Shown here piece by piece: positions 1 to 10,497 of a stretch of 64,000 nucleotides of DNA. A program made the position numbers and the translations under genes. The stretch comes from VGBV01 sp963813725 (lineage in GTDB: Bacteria > Actinomycetota > Thermoleophilia > Solirubrobacterales > 70-9). The DNA lies in assembly GCA_963813725.1 (NCBI GenBank), contig CAWFAI010000007.1, forward strand, positions 118,618 to 182,617. Reading direction: 5' to 3'. Positions within the stretch are counted from its first letter, which is position 1. Each line of letters begins with the position of its first letter. Below the pieces are notes generated by a model, which saw only the letters and a program-made list of their open reading frames with translations, searched no databases and was not told where the DNA came from.

Positions 1-817
1 GCCGATCCCGAGCAGGTGCACCGGCGCCTCCGGCGGCAGCAGCGGGGCCGTGAAGCCAAGCACCTCGCGCATCTGCGCCTTCTCCTTGCCGAGGGTGCCG
101 CCGATCGCCACGCCGTCCACGCCGGCGGATGAGACGGCCTCGGCGGATTCGCGTCGCAGCTCCTCGTGGACCCCTCCCTGCACGATCCCGAACACCGCCT
201 GGCGCCCTGGGCCCTCGCGCTCGTGCCAGTCGAGGCAGCGCCCGAGCCAGCGGTGGGTGCGCTCCATCGAGCGCGCGGTGTAGTCGCGATCGGCGTGGAA
301 CGGCGTGCACTCGTCGAAGGCCAGCGCGATGTCGGAGCCCAGCTTCGCCTGGATCGCCATCGCCTCTTCGGGCCCGATGAAGCGATCGGAGCCGTCCAGC
401 AGAGACTGGAAGCTGACCCCACGCTCGGAGATCTCGACCTTCGCCCCGCCCGCCTGCGTTTCCGCGCCGCCCCTTGATCTCGTCGGCGACCCCACCGTGG
501 GCCAGCGAGAAGACCTGGAAGCCGCCGGAATCGGTGATGATCGCTCGCTCCCAGCCCATGAAGCCGTGGAGGCCGCCGTGCGCGGCGATCCGCTCCTCGC
601 CCGGCGAGAGGTGCAGGTGGAAGGTGTTGCCCAGCACCAGCTCGTAGCCCAGGCCGGCGACCTCGCCGGACGAGAGCGAGCGGACGCTGGCCTTGGTGGC
701 CAACGGGATGAAGGCGGGCGTGGCGATCTGGCCGTGCCCGGTACGGATCAGGCCCGTGCGGGCTTCGCCGTCACGGGCCTGGATCTCGAACTCGAGCCTG
801 GCCGGGTCCCTTCGCAC
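1..817 (-). CDS. tgt: Queuine/archaeosine-type tRNA-guanine transglycosylase (partial)
   Basis: Exchanges guanine-34 of GUN-anticodon tRNAs for the queuosine precursor. The N-terminal two thirds are present and the 3' end runs off the window at base 1. Family landmarks read in order from a GTG at 817: TPAFIPLATKA, then the active-site stretch DSGGFQVFSL, then (after a frame change near 466-475) KVEISERGVSFQSLLDGSD, AFDECTPF and VQGGVHEELR. The frame change sits in a C-rich run inside an otherwise conserved protein, so a base-calling error is more likely than a true break. It lies downstream of gpmI on the same strand with a gap of about 40 bases. Catalytic aspartates are seen in DSGGFQ and in the GS-D-I-A-L-A-F-D-E region. 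Confidence 0.93.
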   Translation of the reverse strand, partial: MRRDPARLEFEIQARDGEARTGLIRTGHGQIATPAFIPLATKASVRSLSSGEVAGLGYELVLGNTFHLHLSPGEERIAAHGGLHGFMGWERAIITDSGGFQVFSLAHGGVADEIKGRRGNAGGRGEGRDLRAWGQLPVSAGRLRSLHRARRGDGDPGEAGLRHRAGLRRVHAVPRRSRLHRALDGAHPPLARALPRLARARGPRAPGGVRDRAGRGPRGAATRIRRGRLIRRRGRRGDRRHPRQGEGADARGAWLHGPAAAAGGAGAPARDR

Positions 818-859
818 CCGCCAAGCCTAGGCGGCGACCGCTTGCACCTGCCGCCGCCC

Positions 860-2404
860 TCAGGCGAGCAGCGAGCGGCCCGTCATCGCCTCGGGCTGCG
901 GGATCCCCAGCAGCTCCAGCACGGTGGGCGCTACGTCGGCGAGGATGCCGCCATCGCGCAGCCCCGCCCCGCTGACGGTGACGACGGCGGGGACGGGGTT
1001 GGTCGAGTGAGCGGTGTTGGGCGAGCCGTCGGGCTCGAGCATCTGCTCGGCGTTGCCGTGATCGGCGGTGACGATGCAGGCCCCGCCTGACTCGTGCACG
1101 GCGGCGACCACCTCGGCGAGGTCGCGGTCGACCTCCTCCACGGCGGCGACCGCCGCGGGAATGACGCCGGTGTGCCCCACCATGTCGGGGTTGGCGAAGT
1201 TGATGATCCCGAAGCGGTAGCCACCCTTGCGCCAGCGCTCGCTGAAGGCCGAGGCGGCCGCGTCGGCGCTCATCTGGGGCTTCTTGTCGTAGGTGGGCAC
1301 GTCCCTGGGCGAGTCCACCAGCGCGCGCTCCTCGCCCTCCCACTCCCGCTCACGGCCACCGTTGAAGAAGTAGGTCACGTGGGCGTACTTCTCGGTCTCG
1401 GCCACGTGCAACTGGGTCTCGCCCCGCTCGGCGATCACCTCGGCGAGGGTCGTCTTGGGCTCCTGCGGCTGGAAGGCGACCGGGTAGGGCCACCCGTCGC
1501 GGTACTCGGTCATCGTCGTCAGCTCCAGCTCCGAGCCGCTGCCGCGATCGAACTCGGCGAACGCCGGGTCGCCCAGCGCCATCGACAGCTGCCTTGCCCT
1601 GTCGGGCCGGAAGTTGACGAAGACGACCGGCTCGTCCGTCGAGATCCCTTCGTAGTCACCGATCACGGCCGGCTCGATGAACTCGTCGGTCTCGTCGCGC
1701 TCGTAGGCATGCCTCACCGCCGCCAGGGCGTCGTCCTCACGCGGTGCGCGCGCGTGGACGATCGCGTCGTAGGCCCGCTTCGTGCGGTCCCAGCGGTTGT
1801 CGCGGTCCATGCCCCAGTAGCGCCCGCCCACCGTGCCGATGCGACCCGCGTGGCGCAGCCAGCGCTGCGCCTCCTCGATGTAGCCGGCCCCCGATGTGGG
1901 AAGCGTGTCCCGGCCGTCAGTGAGCGCGTGAAGGACGAGGTCCGGGACTCCCTCGGCCGCGCCCAGCTCGATCATCGCCTCGATGTGCTCCCAGCCGGAA
2001 TGGACCCCGCCGTCCGAGACCAGCGCGATCGCGTGCAGGCGGCCGCGCTCGGAGGCCCGCGCCCGCTCACATGCCGCCTTCAGGGCCTCGTTCTCGAAGA
2101 ACGACCCGTCGGCGATCGCCTCGTCGATTCTCGCCAGATCCTGCTGCACGATCGCTCCGGCGCCCAGGTTCAGGTGGCCCACCTCGGAATTGCCCATCTG
2201 CCCCGGCGGCAGGCCCACGTCGCGACCCGAGGTCGAGAGCGTCGAATGCGGGTATGCGGCCCAGAGCCCGTCGAAGACCGGGGTCTCGGCTTGGCTGACC
2301 GCGTTGCCGGGGCCATCGGCCGCCAGGCCCCATCCGTCGAGCACGATCACTGCGACCGAGGAAACGGGAATGCGCTCGGGCCCGGCCGGGAGCCCGCCGC
2401 TCAT
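860..2404 (-). CDS. gpmI: 2,3-bisphosphoglycerate-independent phosphoglycerate mutase
   Basis: Interconverts 3- and 2-phosphoglycerate in glycolysis using two Mn ions. The protein is 514 residues, the usual length. The alkaline-phosphatase-type metal site is visible: LDGWG near the start, the phosphorylated serine in MGNSEVGHLN, TDGRD in the insert domain, and TADHGNAEQM towards the C-terminus. The ATG at 2404 shares bases with the tpiA stop (ATGA), which fixes the start and implies translational coupling in the gap-pgk-tpiA-gpmI operon. The reading frame is open much further upstream, but that part is only the tpiA shadow. Confidence 0.96.
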   Translation of the reverse strand: MSGGLPAGPERIPVSSVAVIVLDGWGLAADGPGNAVSQAETPVFDGLWAAYPHSTLSTSGRDVGLPPGQMGNSEVGHLNLGAGAIVQQDLARIDEAIADGSFFENEALKAACERARASERGRLHAIALVSDGGVHSGWEHIEAMIELGAAEGVPDLVLHALTDGRDTLPTSGAGYIEEAQRWLRHAGRIGTVGGRYWGMDRDNRWDRTKRAYDAIVHARAPREDDALAAVRHAYERDETDEFIEPAVIGDYEGISTDEPVVFVNFRPDRARQLSMALGDPAFAEFDRGSGSELELTTMTEYRDGWPYPVAFQPQEPKTTLAEVIAERGETQLHVAETEKYAHVTYFFNGGREREWEGEERALVDSPRDVPTYDKKPQMSADAAASAFSERWRKGGYRFGIINFANPDMVGHTGVIPAAVAAVEEVDRDLAEVVAAVHESGGACIVTADHGNAEQMLEPDGSPNTAHSTNPVPAVVTVSGAGLRDGGILADVAPTVLELLGIPQPEAMTGRSLLA

Positions 2405-3150
2405 GCCGCTGCTTCGACGATCGCGGCGAAGTCGCCGGGATCCAGGCTGGCCCCGCCGACGAGCGCGCCATCCACGTCGGCCTGCCCCATCAGCTCCGCG
2501 GCGTTTTCGGGCTTGACCGAGCCGCCGTAGAGCACACGGACCGCGTCCGCGGCGCCCGCCTCGCGTTGGGCGACCAGCTCCCGGATCAGTGCGCACGCCT
2601 CTTGGGCCTGCTCTGGGCTGGCGGTCCGGCCGGTGCCGATCGCCCAGATGGGCTCGTAGGCGATCACGACCTCCCCCAGCCGCGGTCCGTCCACCCCGGC
2701 CAGGTCGGCCTGGATCTGGCGGGTCAGCACGGCCGAGGTCTCGTCGGCGTCGCGCTGGGACTCGTTCTCGCCGACGCAGAGGATCGGCTGCAGGTCCGCG
2801 GCCAGGGCCGCCGGGACCTTGCGAGCCAGCGCCTCGTCGCTCTCGCCGAAGTGCTCGCGCCGCTCGGAGTGGCCGAGGATCACCCCCTGCACGCCCAGCT
2901 CCAGCAGCATCGGCGCCGAGACCTCGCCCGTGAAGGCGCCGCTGTCGGACTCGTGCATGTTCTGCGCGGCGACCCGGACGGGGCCGCCGGCGCATGCCTC
3001 GACCGCCGCGCGGAGCGCGGTGTAGGGCGGGCAGACCACCACCTCGGGCCCGTCCTTGGGGACGCCCGGGAGCAGCGCGTTAAGGAACTCCTCGGCCTCG
3101 GCGACCGTCTTGTGCATCTTCCAGTTGGCTGCAAGCACAGGCACGCGCAT
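2401..3150 (-). CDS. tpiA: Triose-phosphate isomerase
   Basis: Interconverts dihydroxyacetone phosphate and glyceraldehyde 3-phosphate. It has 249 residues, standard for the TIM barrel. Visible motifs are the N-terminal AANWKMHK with the catalytic Lys, LGHSERRE with the catalytic His, the active-site loop YEPIWAIGTG with the catalytic Glu, and the phosphate-binding YGGSV. The ATG at 3150 is preceded by a strong GGAGGAGGT ribosome site. A longer in-frame start exists at 3174 but would add residues outside the family fold. It is the third gene of the glycolytic operon. Confidence 0.96.
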   Translation of the reverse strand: MRVPVLAANWKMHKTVAEAEEFLNALLPGVPKDGPEVVVCPPYTALRAAVEACAGGPVRVAAQNMHESDSGAFTGEVSAPMLLELGVQGVILGHSERREHFGESDEALARKVPAALAADLQPILCVGENESQRDADETSAVLTRQIQADLAGVDGPRLGEVVIAYEPIWAIGTGRTASPEQAQEACALIRELVAQREAGAADAVRVLYGGSVKPENAAELMGQADVDGALVGGASLDPGDFAAIVEAAA

Positions 3151-3219
3151 CAGTCGCCACCTCCTCCGACACACCGTACGTCGCCGGGGAGCGGCCCCGG
3201 CTCGCGCGTCCGGGGGTGC

Positions 3220-4398
3220 TCATCCATCGGGCAGGACCTCCACACCGGGCAGCTCCGAGCCCTCGAGGAACTCGAGCGAGGCGCCGCCGCCCGTCGAGAG
3301 CCAATCAACCTCGTCGTCCAGGCCGAACTCGACCATCGCCGCCGCCGAGTCGCCGCCGCCGACGACGCTGTGGCCGGGGGCCGAGGCGACCGCCTCGGCC
3401 ACGGCCCGGGTGCCGGCCGCGAACGGGGCCAGCTCGAAGGCTCCCATCGGGCCGTTCCAGAAGACGGTCCCGGCAGAACCGATCAGCTTCGCGTACTTGG
3501 CCACCGTGTTGGAGCCGACGTCGAGCCCCATCCAGCCCTCGGGCACGTCCACACCGTTCAGCTCCATCACGTCGGTCCCGGCGTCGAACTCGCGCCCCAG
3601 GACCAGGTCCTCGGGCAGATGCATGCGCGCCTTCGCCCGCTCGGCTCGGGGCAGCAGCTCGCGGGCCGCCTCGACGCTGTCACCGTCCAGCAGCGACTCG
3701 CCCGTATCGCGGCCCTCGGCCTTGAAGAAGCTGAAGCACATGGCGCCGCCGATCAGGATCTCATCCGCGGTGTCGAGGAACTTCTCGATGACGCCGATCT
3801 TGTCGGTCACCTTGGCGCCCCCCAGCACCACCACCAGCGGGCGCTTGGGCTGGTCGCGGACGCTGGACAGCTCCTCCAGCTCACGGTCCAGCAGCAGGCC
3901 GGCGTAGGCCGGCAGGTGTTGCGCGACTCCGTGGGTGGTCGCGTGGGCGCGGTGGGCGGCGCCGAAGGCGTCGTTCACGTAGACGTCGGCGAGCCCGGCG
4001 AGCGCCTTTGCCAGCTCGGGGTCGTCCTTCGTCTCCCCTGGCTCGAATCGGCTGTTCTCGAGAACCAGCACCCGGCCGGGCTCGAGGGCCGAGGCCAGCT
4101 CCGAGGCCTCGTCGCCGACGACCGCGGAAGCCTGCGCCACCTCAGAGCCCAGCAGCTCGCGGAGGCGATCCGACACCGGCTTCATGGACAGGCTGGGGTC
4201 CCTGCCCTCGGGGCGGCCGAGATGCGAGACGAGCACGATCGCCGCCCCCTTCTCGCGCAGCAGCTCGATCGTCGGCAGCGACGCCTTGATCCGCGTGTCG
4301 TCGGCGACGGCCCCGTCCTCGAGCGGCACGTTCAGGTCGGCGCGCAGCAGCACCCGCCTCCCCTCGACCTCCGCGTCCCGGACGCTCGCCTTGGCCAA
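3220..4398 (-). CDS. pgk: Phosphoglycerate kinase
   Basis: Transfers phosphate between 1,3-bisphosphoglycerate and ADP. At 392 residues it matches bacterial PGK. Motifs: RADLNVPLEDG at the N-terminus, SHLGRPEGRD, VNDAFGAAHRAHAT, LGGAKVTDKI, and the glycine-rich C-terminal VVGGGDSAAAM and STGGGASLEFLEG. The start appears to be TTG at 4398, only six bases after the gap stop codon. No ATG or GTG lies nearer, so expression probably depends on coupling to gap. Confidence 0.96.
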   Translation of the reverse strand: MAKASVRDAEVEGRRVLLRADLNVPLEDGAVADDTRIKASLPTIELLREKGAAIVLVSHLGRPEGRDPSLSMKPVSDRLRELLGSEVAQASAVVGDEASELASALEPGRVLVLENSRFEPGETKDDPELAKALAGLADVYVNDAFGAAHRAHATTHGVAQHLPAYAGLLLDRELEELSSVRDQPKRPLVVVLGGAKVTDKIGVIEKFLDTADEILIGGAMCFSFFKAEGRDTGESLLDGDSVEAARELLPRAERAKARMHLPEDLVLGREFDAGTDVMELNGVDVPEGWMGLDVGSNTVAKYAKLIGSAGTVFWNGPMGAFELAPFAAGTRAVAEAVASAPGHSVVGGGDSAAAMVEFGLDDEVDWLSTGGGASLEFLEGSELPGVEVLPDG

Positions 4399-4404
4399 TC
4401 TGAG

Positions 4405-5424
<1,020 letters not shown>

Positions 5425-5430
5425 TGACGT

Positions 5431-5440
5431 CTTCCTCCTT
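5431..5440 (-). promoter_or_regulatory. Strong Shine-Dalgarno of gap
   Basis: On the minus strand these bases read AAGGAGGAAG, six bases before the gap ATG. It is a near-perfect anti-Shine-Dalgarno match that decides the gap start and marks the head of the glycolytic operon. Confidence 0.8.
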
Positions 5441-5482
5441 GCTCTGGGACCGGTGAAGTGATCCTCAAGCTAGCGATCAGGC

Positions 5483-5845
5483 CTACTCCGGCGCGGAGAT
5501 GATCTCGACCTCGTAGCCGTCCGGGTCGCGCAGCCGGGCGGCGTAGGTGCCCGGGCCCTGCGCCGGAGGGCTGCCCGGCTCGGCGACTACCTCGCCGCCG
5601 CTGGAGACACCCGACTCGAACGACGCCTTGACGGCCGGGATGCTCTTGGCCGGGAAGGAAACGACCCCGAATCCGGGCCCCTGGCTGCCATCGCTGTTGA
5701 TGTAGAGGGCGGGCTTATGCATGCCCCACGAGATCGAGCTGGCGCTTTCGGCCTGGCGGCGCCACCCGAGTGGGGCGAGGACGGCGTCGTAGAAGCTGCC
5801 GCTCCGCTCCATATCGGAGACGTTCAGGGTTACGTAATGGATCAC
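5483..5845 (-). CDS. VOC (glyoxalase/bleomycin-resistance fold) family protein
   Basis: A 120-residue single-domain protein of the vicinal oxygen chelate superfamily. It begins IHYVTLNVSDMERS-x-FYDAVLAPLGW and ends RDPDGYEVEIISAPE, the two ends typical of this fold, where His and Glu usually bind a metal. The first ligand position is His near residue 3, and the C-terminal Glu (YEVEI) is present. The reaction cannot be told from sequence, since members include lyases, dioxygenases and resistance proteins. It lies 58 bases beyond gap on the same strand and is probably a separate unit. Confidence 0.8.
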   Translation of the reverse strand: MIHYVTLNVSDMERSGSFYDAVLAPLGWRRQAESASSISWGMHKPALYINSDGSQGPGFGVVSFPAKSIPAVKASFESGVSSGGEVVAEPGSPPAQGPGTYAARLRDPDGYEVEIISAPE

Positions 5846-5877
5846 GGCTATACCCAGAGCCTAGTTGACCCAGTCAC

Positions 5878-6645
5878 CTAGCGGCGCGGCTCCCAGCGGA
5901 ATGCGAACAGCGCGACCAGGAGCCCGGCGATCCCCCAACCCGCGACCACCGCCAGGTCGCCCCATTCGAAGCCGGACCCGGCGGTGTTGGGGTCCCACGC
6001 GGTGAAGAACGCCTCGAAGAAGTGGCGGATCGGGAACAGGTCGGCGAACTTCAGGACCCCCTCCGGAATCTCGCTGTCGGGGATGAAGATGCCGGAGATG
6101 AAGTAGAGCGGCAGCACCACGGCGTTGGAGATCGGCGGGGCGGCGTCCTCGGAGGGGATCGCCGCCGTCAGCGCGAAGCCGAGACAGCAGAAGGCGAAGG
6201 CGCCGACCGCGAGCGTCACGAGCACTGCCGGCAGGCGCGAGTCCGGGAGTGAGACGTCGTAGACCAGGCGCCCGATGATCGACACGAGCACGACCATCAG
6301 CACCGACACGACGAGCGAGTTGCCGACCCTGCCCGCTACGAACGTCCCGGGGGGCAGCGGCGTCCCCCGCACCCTCTTCAGCAGGCCGCGCTCGCGGTCG
6401 CGCGTGAGGTTGATCGCCAGGCTCTGCATGGTCGCCGAGATCACGGCGAGTGCGACGATCGCGGGCACGTAGTAGGTGGTCGTCTTCACCCCGCGCTCCT
6501 CGATCTCCTCGTTGCCGAAGATCGTCGCGAAGATGAAGAGGAAGATGAGCGGCAGCAGCACCGTGAAGAAGACCGAGGCCGGGTTGCGCCAGAACACCTT
6601 CTGGTCGAAGCGGAACTGATGGACTGCCAGGCGAGCGGCGCTCAC
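5878..6645 (-). CDS. ABC-2 type exporter permease
   Basis: Membrane half of a two-gene ABC exporter (255 residues, about six hydrophobic segments). The N-terminus reads QFRFDQKVFWRNPASVFF-x-LLPL, and the middle has the ABC-2 region LTRDRERGLLKRVRGTPLPP. The later segment ISGIFIPDSEIP is typical of drug or antibiotic export permeases. The start at 6645 overlaps the ATPase stop by four bases, so the pair is co-translated. The substrate is unknown. Confidence 0.88.
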   Translation of the reverse strand: MSAARLAVHQFRFDQKVFWRNPASVFFTVLLPLIFLFIFATIFGNEEIEERGVKTTTYYVPAIVALAVISATMQSLAINLTRDRERGLLKRVRGTPLPPGTFVAGRVGNSLVVSVLMVVLVSIIGRLVYDVSLPDSRLPAVLVTLAVGAFAFCCLGFALTAAIPSEDAAPPISNAVVLPLYFISGIFIPDSEIPEGVLKFADLFPIRHFFEAFFTAWDPNTAGSGFEWGDLAVVAGWGIAGLLVALFAFRWEPRR

Positions 6646-7580
6646 GCCTCCTCGCCTTCCTCGCCGGCGACGCCGTCGCCGTCGATCAGGTCCAGGTAGA
6701 CGTCCTCCAGACTCGCCCGCCGCACCTCGAGCCCCGGCAGCCCGCCGTCGCGCCCTTCGGCCCAGGCGGTCAGCTCGCGCAGGAGGGGAACTGGATCCTC
6801 GGCGCTGATCGAGACCTCGGGCCCCTCGATCCGGGCAGCGGCGCGAGCCGTGGCCGGCAGCTGGTCACCCGCGACACCCGGCGGCAGGCGAAAGGTGATC
6901 CGCGTCGCGCGCCGGTCCCGGTCGACGAGCTGGCCCGGCGGGCCCTCGGCGACGATTCGCCCGGCCGCCAGGATCGCGACCCTGTCGGCCAGCGCCTGGG
7001 CCTCGTCCATGTAGTGGGTCGTCAGGAAGACCGTCTTGCCCAGGTCGCGCAGGCCCCCGATCATCTCCCAGGCCCGGCGGCGGGCCGTCGGGTCGAACCC
7101 CGTGGTGGGCTCGTCCAGGAAGAGCAGCTCGGGGTCGCCCACCAGGGCCATCGCCACGTCCAGGCGGCGCTGCTGGCCGCCGGACAGGGTCGAGGTGCGG
7201 GCGTCGGCCTTCTGGCCCAGCCCGACCAGAGCGATCGTCTCCTCGACCCCGCGCGGATCGGAGTAGTAGCCGGCGTACTGCTGCAGCAACTCGCGGGGAG
7301 TCAACTCGGGCGTCAGCCGGCACTGCTGGAGCACCAGCCCGATCCGCTGCTTCCAGGCGCGCGTCGGCGCGGCGGGGTCCAGGCCCAGCACCTCGACCTC
7401 GCCCGCGCTGCGCTCGCGGTAGCCCTCGAGGACCTCGACCGTGGTCGTCTTTCCGGCGCCGTTGGGCCCGAGGAAGGCGAAGACCTCCCCCGCGCTGACC
7501 TCGAGGTCGATCCCCCTGACGGCCTCGAAGTCCCCATAGGACTTGCGCAGCCCCCGCGCGCTGATCACCACATCCGGCAC
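6642..7580 (-). CDS. ABC exporter ATP-binding protein
   Basis: ATPase partner of the ABC-2 permease just downstream. The 312-residue protein has Walker A GPNGAGKTT, the Q-loop region LVLQQCRLTPELT, signature LSGGQQRRLD, Walker B LLFLDEPTTGFD and the H-loop TTHYMDEA. A C-terminal extension of about 90 residues is typical of DrrA/NatA-like exporters. It is separated from rapZ by about 20 bases on the same strand. Confidence 0.9.
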   Translation of the reverse strand: MPDVVISARGLRKSYGDFEAVRGIDLEVSAGEVFAFLGPNGAGKTTTVEVLEGYRERSAGEVEVLGLDPAAPTRAWKQRIGLVLQQCRLTPELTPRELLQQYAGYYSDPRGVEETIALVGLGQKADARTSTLSGGQQRRLDVAMALVGDPELLFLDEPTTGFDPTARRRAWEMIGGLRDLGKTVFLTTHYMDEAQALADRVAILAAGRIVAEGPPGQLVDRDRRATRITFRLPPGVAGDQLPATARAAARIEGPEVSISAEDPVPLLRELTAWAEGRDGGLPGLEVRRASLEDVYLDLIDGDGVAGEEGEEA

Positions 7581-7601
7581 CGCGCCAGTCTAGGGACGAA
7601 G

Positions 7602-8543
7602 CTAATCCAGATCGCGGTGGACGACCCGCAGCTTCACGTCGTCGCGGTGGCCGACCTCGCGGGCGATGCGGTCGGCGACCGTAATCGATCGGTGGCGGCC
7701 ACCGGTGCAGCCGATCGCGATCGTCAGGTGCTGCTTGCCCTCGGCGACGTAGGCGGGCAGAAGGAACTCCAGCAGCGGCATCAGGCGCCCGTAGAACTCG
7801 CCCGCCTGCGTGCCCGACTCCACGTACTCCACGACCTCGGCGTCCTGGCCGGTCAGCGGCCTCAGCTCCTCGTCGTAGTAGGGGTTCGGCAGGAAGCGGA
7901 CGTCCAGGGTCAGGTCCGCGTCGCGGGGCGGGCCGTTCTTGAAGCCGAAGGTCAGCAGCGTCAGCGCCAGCTGGTTCTCCTCGCGCTCGCGGCCGATCAG
8001 CTCGGTGGCGATGCGGCGACGAAGGGCGCCGCCGGTGAGGTCGGTGGTGTCGATGACGACGTCGGCGCGCTCGCGCAGCGGCGCCAGTAGCTCGCGCTCC
8101 TCGCGGACGCCGTCGACGATGCGGCCGCTGCGGGCCAGCGGGTGCCGGCGGCGGGTCTCCTTGTAGCGGTGCAGGAGCGTCTCCTCGTCGGCTTCCAGGA
8201 ACAGGACCTTGAGGTCGAGCCCGCTCGCCTTGAGCTCGTCGAGCACCGCCAGCAGGCCCTCGAAGTACTCGCCCCCTCGCACGTCGGAGACCACGGCGGC
8301 GCGCTCGACGCCGCTGCCCTCGAAGCTGAACAGCTCGCCCAGGGCGCCGATCATGCGGGGCGGCAGGTTGTCCACGCAGAAATACCCGCCGTCCTCGAAC
8401 GCGGCGATCGCCTCGGACTTGCCCGCGCCCGAGTGGCCCGTGATCACGACCAGCTCCACCCGCTTGGGCACGGCGCCGTTGCCCGAGGCGCTGGGGTCCC
8501 CCGTCTTCGTCGCGGCTTTGGTCGAGGCTGCTTTCGGCGACAT
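7602..8543 (-). CDS. rapZ: RNase adapter / nucleotide-binding protein RapZ (YvcJ)
   Basis: P-loop protein of the RapZ/YvcJ family. In E. coli it targets the sRNA GlmZ for decay; in Gram-positives it binds nucleotides and accompanies whiA and yvcK. The 313 residues contain Walker A GHSGAGKS (residues 36-43), FEDGGYFCVDNLPP, ETRRRHPL and the C-terminal GCTGGRHRSI. An Ala/Ser/Lys-rich stretch of about 25 residues precedes the domain. It starts one base inside the uvrC stop (TGATG), as in the common actinobacterial uvrC-rapZ pair. Confidence 0.94.
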   Translation of the reverse strand: MSPKAASTKAATKTGDPSASGNGAVPKRVELVVITGHSGAGKSEAIAAFEDGGYFCVDNLPPRMIGALGELFSFEGSGVERAAVVSDVRGGEYFEGLLAVLDELKASGLDLKVLFLEADEETLLHRYKETRRRHPLARSGRIVDGVREERELLAPLRERADVVIDTTDLTGGALRRRIATELIGREREENQLALTLLTFGFKNGPPRDADLTLDVRFLPNPYYDEELRPLTGQDAEVVEYVESGTQAGEFYGRLMPLLEFLLPAYVAEGKQHLTIAIGCTGGRHRSITVADRIAREVGHRDDVKLRVVHRDLD

Positions 8544-10451
8544 CAGCCGGCTCTGTTCAGTTGCCGGTGGATTTCCCTAGCGAGCTTACCGGGCACCCCG
8601 GGCACCGCTTCCAGTTCCTCGCGGCTCGCCGCGACCAGCCGCTCGGGCGAGCCGAAGTGCTGCAGGAGCGCGCGCTTCCGGGCCGGGCCGACGCCTCTGA
8701 TCCCGTCCAGCGCCGAAGCCGTCATCGCCTGGTCGCGCCTGGTGCGGTGGAAGGTGATGGCGAAGCGGTGAGCCTCGTCGCGCACACGCTGCAGCGTCCG
8801 CAGCGCGTCGGAGTCGCGCTCGAGCCGGATCGAGTCGGGACGGCCCGGGACGAAGATCTCCTCGATCCGCTTCGCCAGGCTGACCACCGCGACGCCGCGC
8901 TCAACCAGCGGCTCCAGCGCGCCGATCCCGGCCGAGAGCTGGCCCTTGCCGCCGTCGATCACGACCAGGTCGGGCATCGCAGCGAAGCTGGCGTCCCGGT
9001 TGGAGTCGTGGGGCGAGAGGTCGGCCTGCTCCATGTAGCGGCCGAGCCGGCGGGTGAGCACTTCGCTGCATGGCGGCGAAGTCGTCTGGGCCGCCGTTGC
9101 TGCCGCCCTCGCCGCGGATCTTGAACTTGCGGTAGTCGGACTTCTTCGGGGCGCCGCCCTCGAAGACGACCATCGAGGCGACCGTGTGCTGCTCGCCGAG
9201 GTTGGAGATGTCGTACGCCTCGATCCGGACCGGCAGCCGCTCCAGGCCCAGCTCGGACTGCAGCGAGCTCAGCGCCTCGGCGCGCTGCTGGCGCCGGTGC
9301 TCGCGGCGCAGCCTGTCCTGCGCCAGCGCCAGGTCGGCATTGCGCTCGGCCAGCTCACGCAGCCGGCGCAGGTCGCCGCGCTCGGCCACCCGGACCTCGA
9401 CGGAGGAGTCGCGCTCGGCGCCGAGGGCTTCGGCCAGCACCTCGGTCCGCCCCTTCAGCTCCGGGCCGACGACGACTCGCGGCGGGATCGCCGGCGCCGC
9501 GGTGTAGTACTGGAGCAGGAAGCTCTCGGCCACCTCGGCCGACCCGCGCTCCTCGCCGCCCGCCAGATAGAAGCCCTGGCGCTCGGCCAGCACGCCGTCG
9601 CGGACCTGGAAGACCTGCGCGTTGGCGTCGGTCCCCTCGACCGCGACCCCGATCAGGTCCGCGCTGCCCATCGAGCCGCTCGCGACCCGCTGGCGCTCCA
9701 TCAGGCTGCTGACGGCGTTCAGGCGGTCGCGGTAGAGCGCCGCGCGCTCGAAGTCCTGGGCCTCGGCGGCCTGGGACATGCGGGCGTCCAGGTCGTCGGC
9801 GATCTCGCGGTAGCGGCCCGAGAGGAAGTCGATGATGCGGTCGATGTTGCCCCGATACTCCTCGCGGTCGATGTAGCCGACGCAGGGCGCCTGGCAGCGC
9901 TTGATGTAGTAGTCCAGGCACGGCACACCCGAGCGGCGACCCGGCTCGGGGCCCTCGCAGGTCCGGTACTGGAACAGCTTCCCCAGCAGGTCGAGCGTCT
10001 CGCGCACGCGCTTGGCCGACGAGAAGGGCCCGAAGTAGGCGCGGTTCGGACGGTGACGCTCGCGGGTGAAGTAGACGCGCGGGAACTCCTCGTCCAGGCT
10101 GACGGCGATGTAGGGATAGGACTTGTCGTCGCGCAGCCTGATGTTGAACCGGGGGCGGTAGCGCTTGATGAACGCCTGCTCGGCCAGCAGTGCCTCGGCC
10201 TCGGTCTGGGTGACCAGCGTCTCGATCGAGTCGATCTGGTCGAGCATTCCGGAGGTCCCGCCCAGGCCCGCGCCGAGCCCGCCACCCTTGCCCGAGAAGT
10301 GGGAGGCGACGCGCTTGCGGATCGAGTTCGCCTTGCCCACGTACAGCGCCGTCCCCGAGCGATCCCGGAAGAGGTAGACGCCCGGGGCGTCGGGCAACTC
10401 TCGCCGCTGCTGGTCGATGTCGCGGCCGCTCTCGTCTGGCTTCTTGGCCAC
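8543..10451 (-). CDS. uvrC: Excinuclease ABC subunit C
   Basis: Incision nuclease of nucleotide-excision repair. From a GTG at 10451 the protein shows the GIY-YIG domain (PGVYLFRD, ALYVGKA), the cysteine pattern GVPCLDYYIKRCQAPC, a UVR motif (RLNAVSSLMERQRVASG region) and the RNase H-like domain (EAYDISNLGEQHTVASMVVFEGG; VIDGGKGQLSA). A helix-hairpin-helix end follows (DGIRGVGPARKRALL; AVPGVPGKLA). The frame changes once near 9060, between FAAMQ and VLTRRLGRYM, in the middle of conserved sequence. That suggests a single-base error rather than a pseudogene. Confidence 0.94.
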
Positions 10452-10497
10452 GTGGCTAAGGGTAGGCTCACCGCCCCCGGAGCCAGAGGAGCAGCCG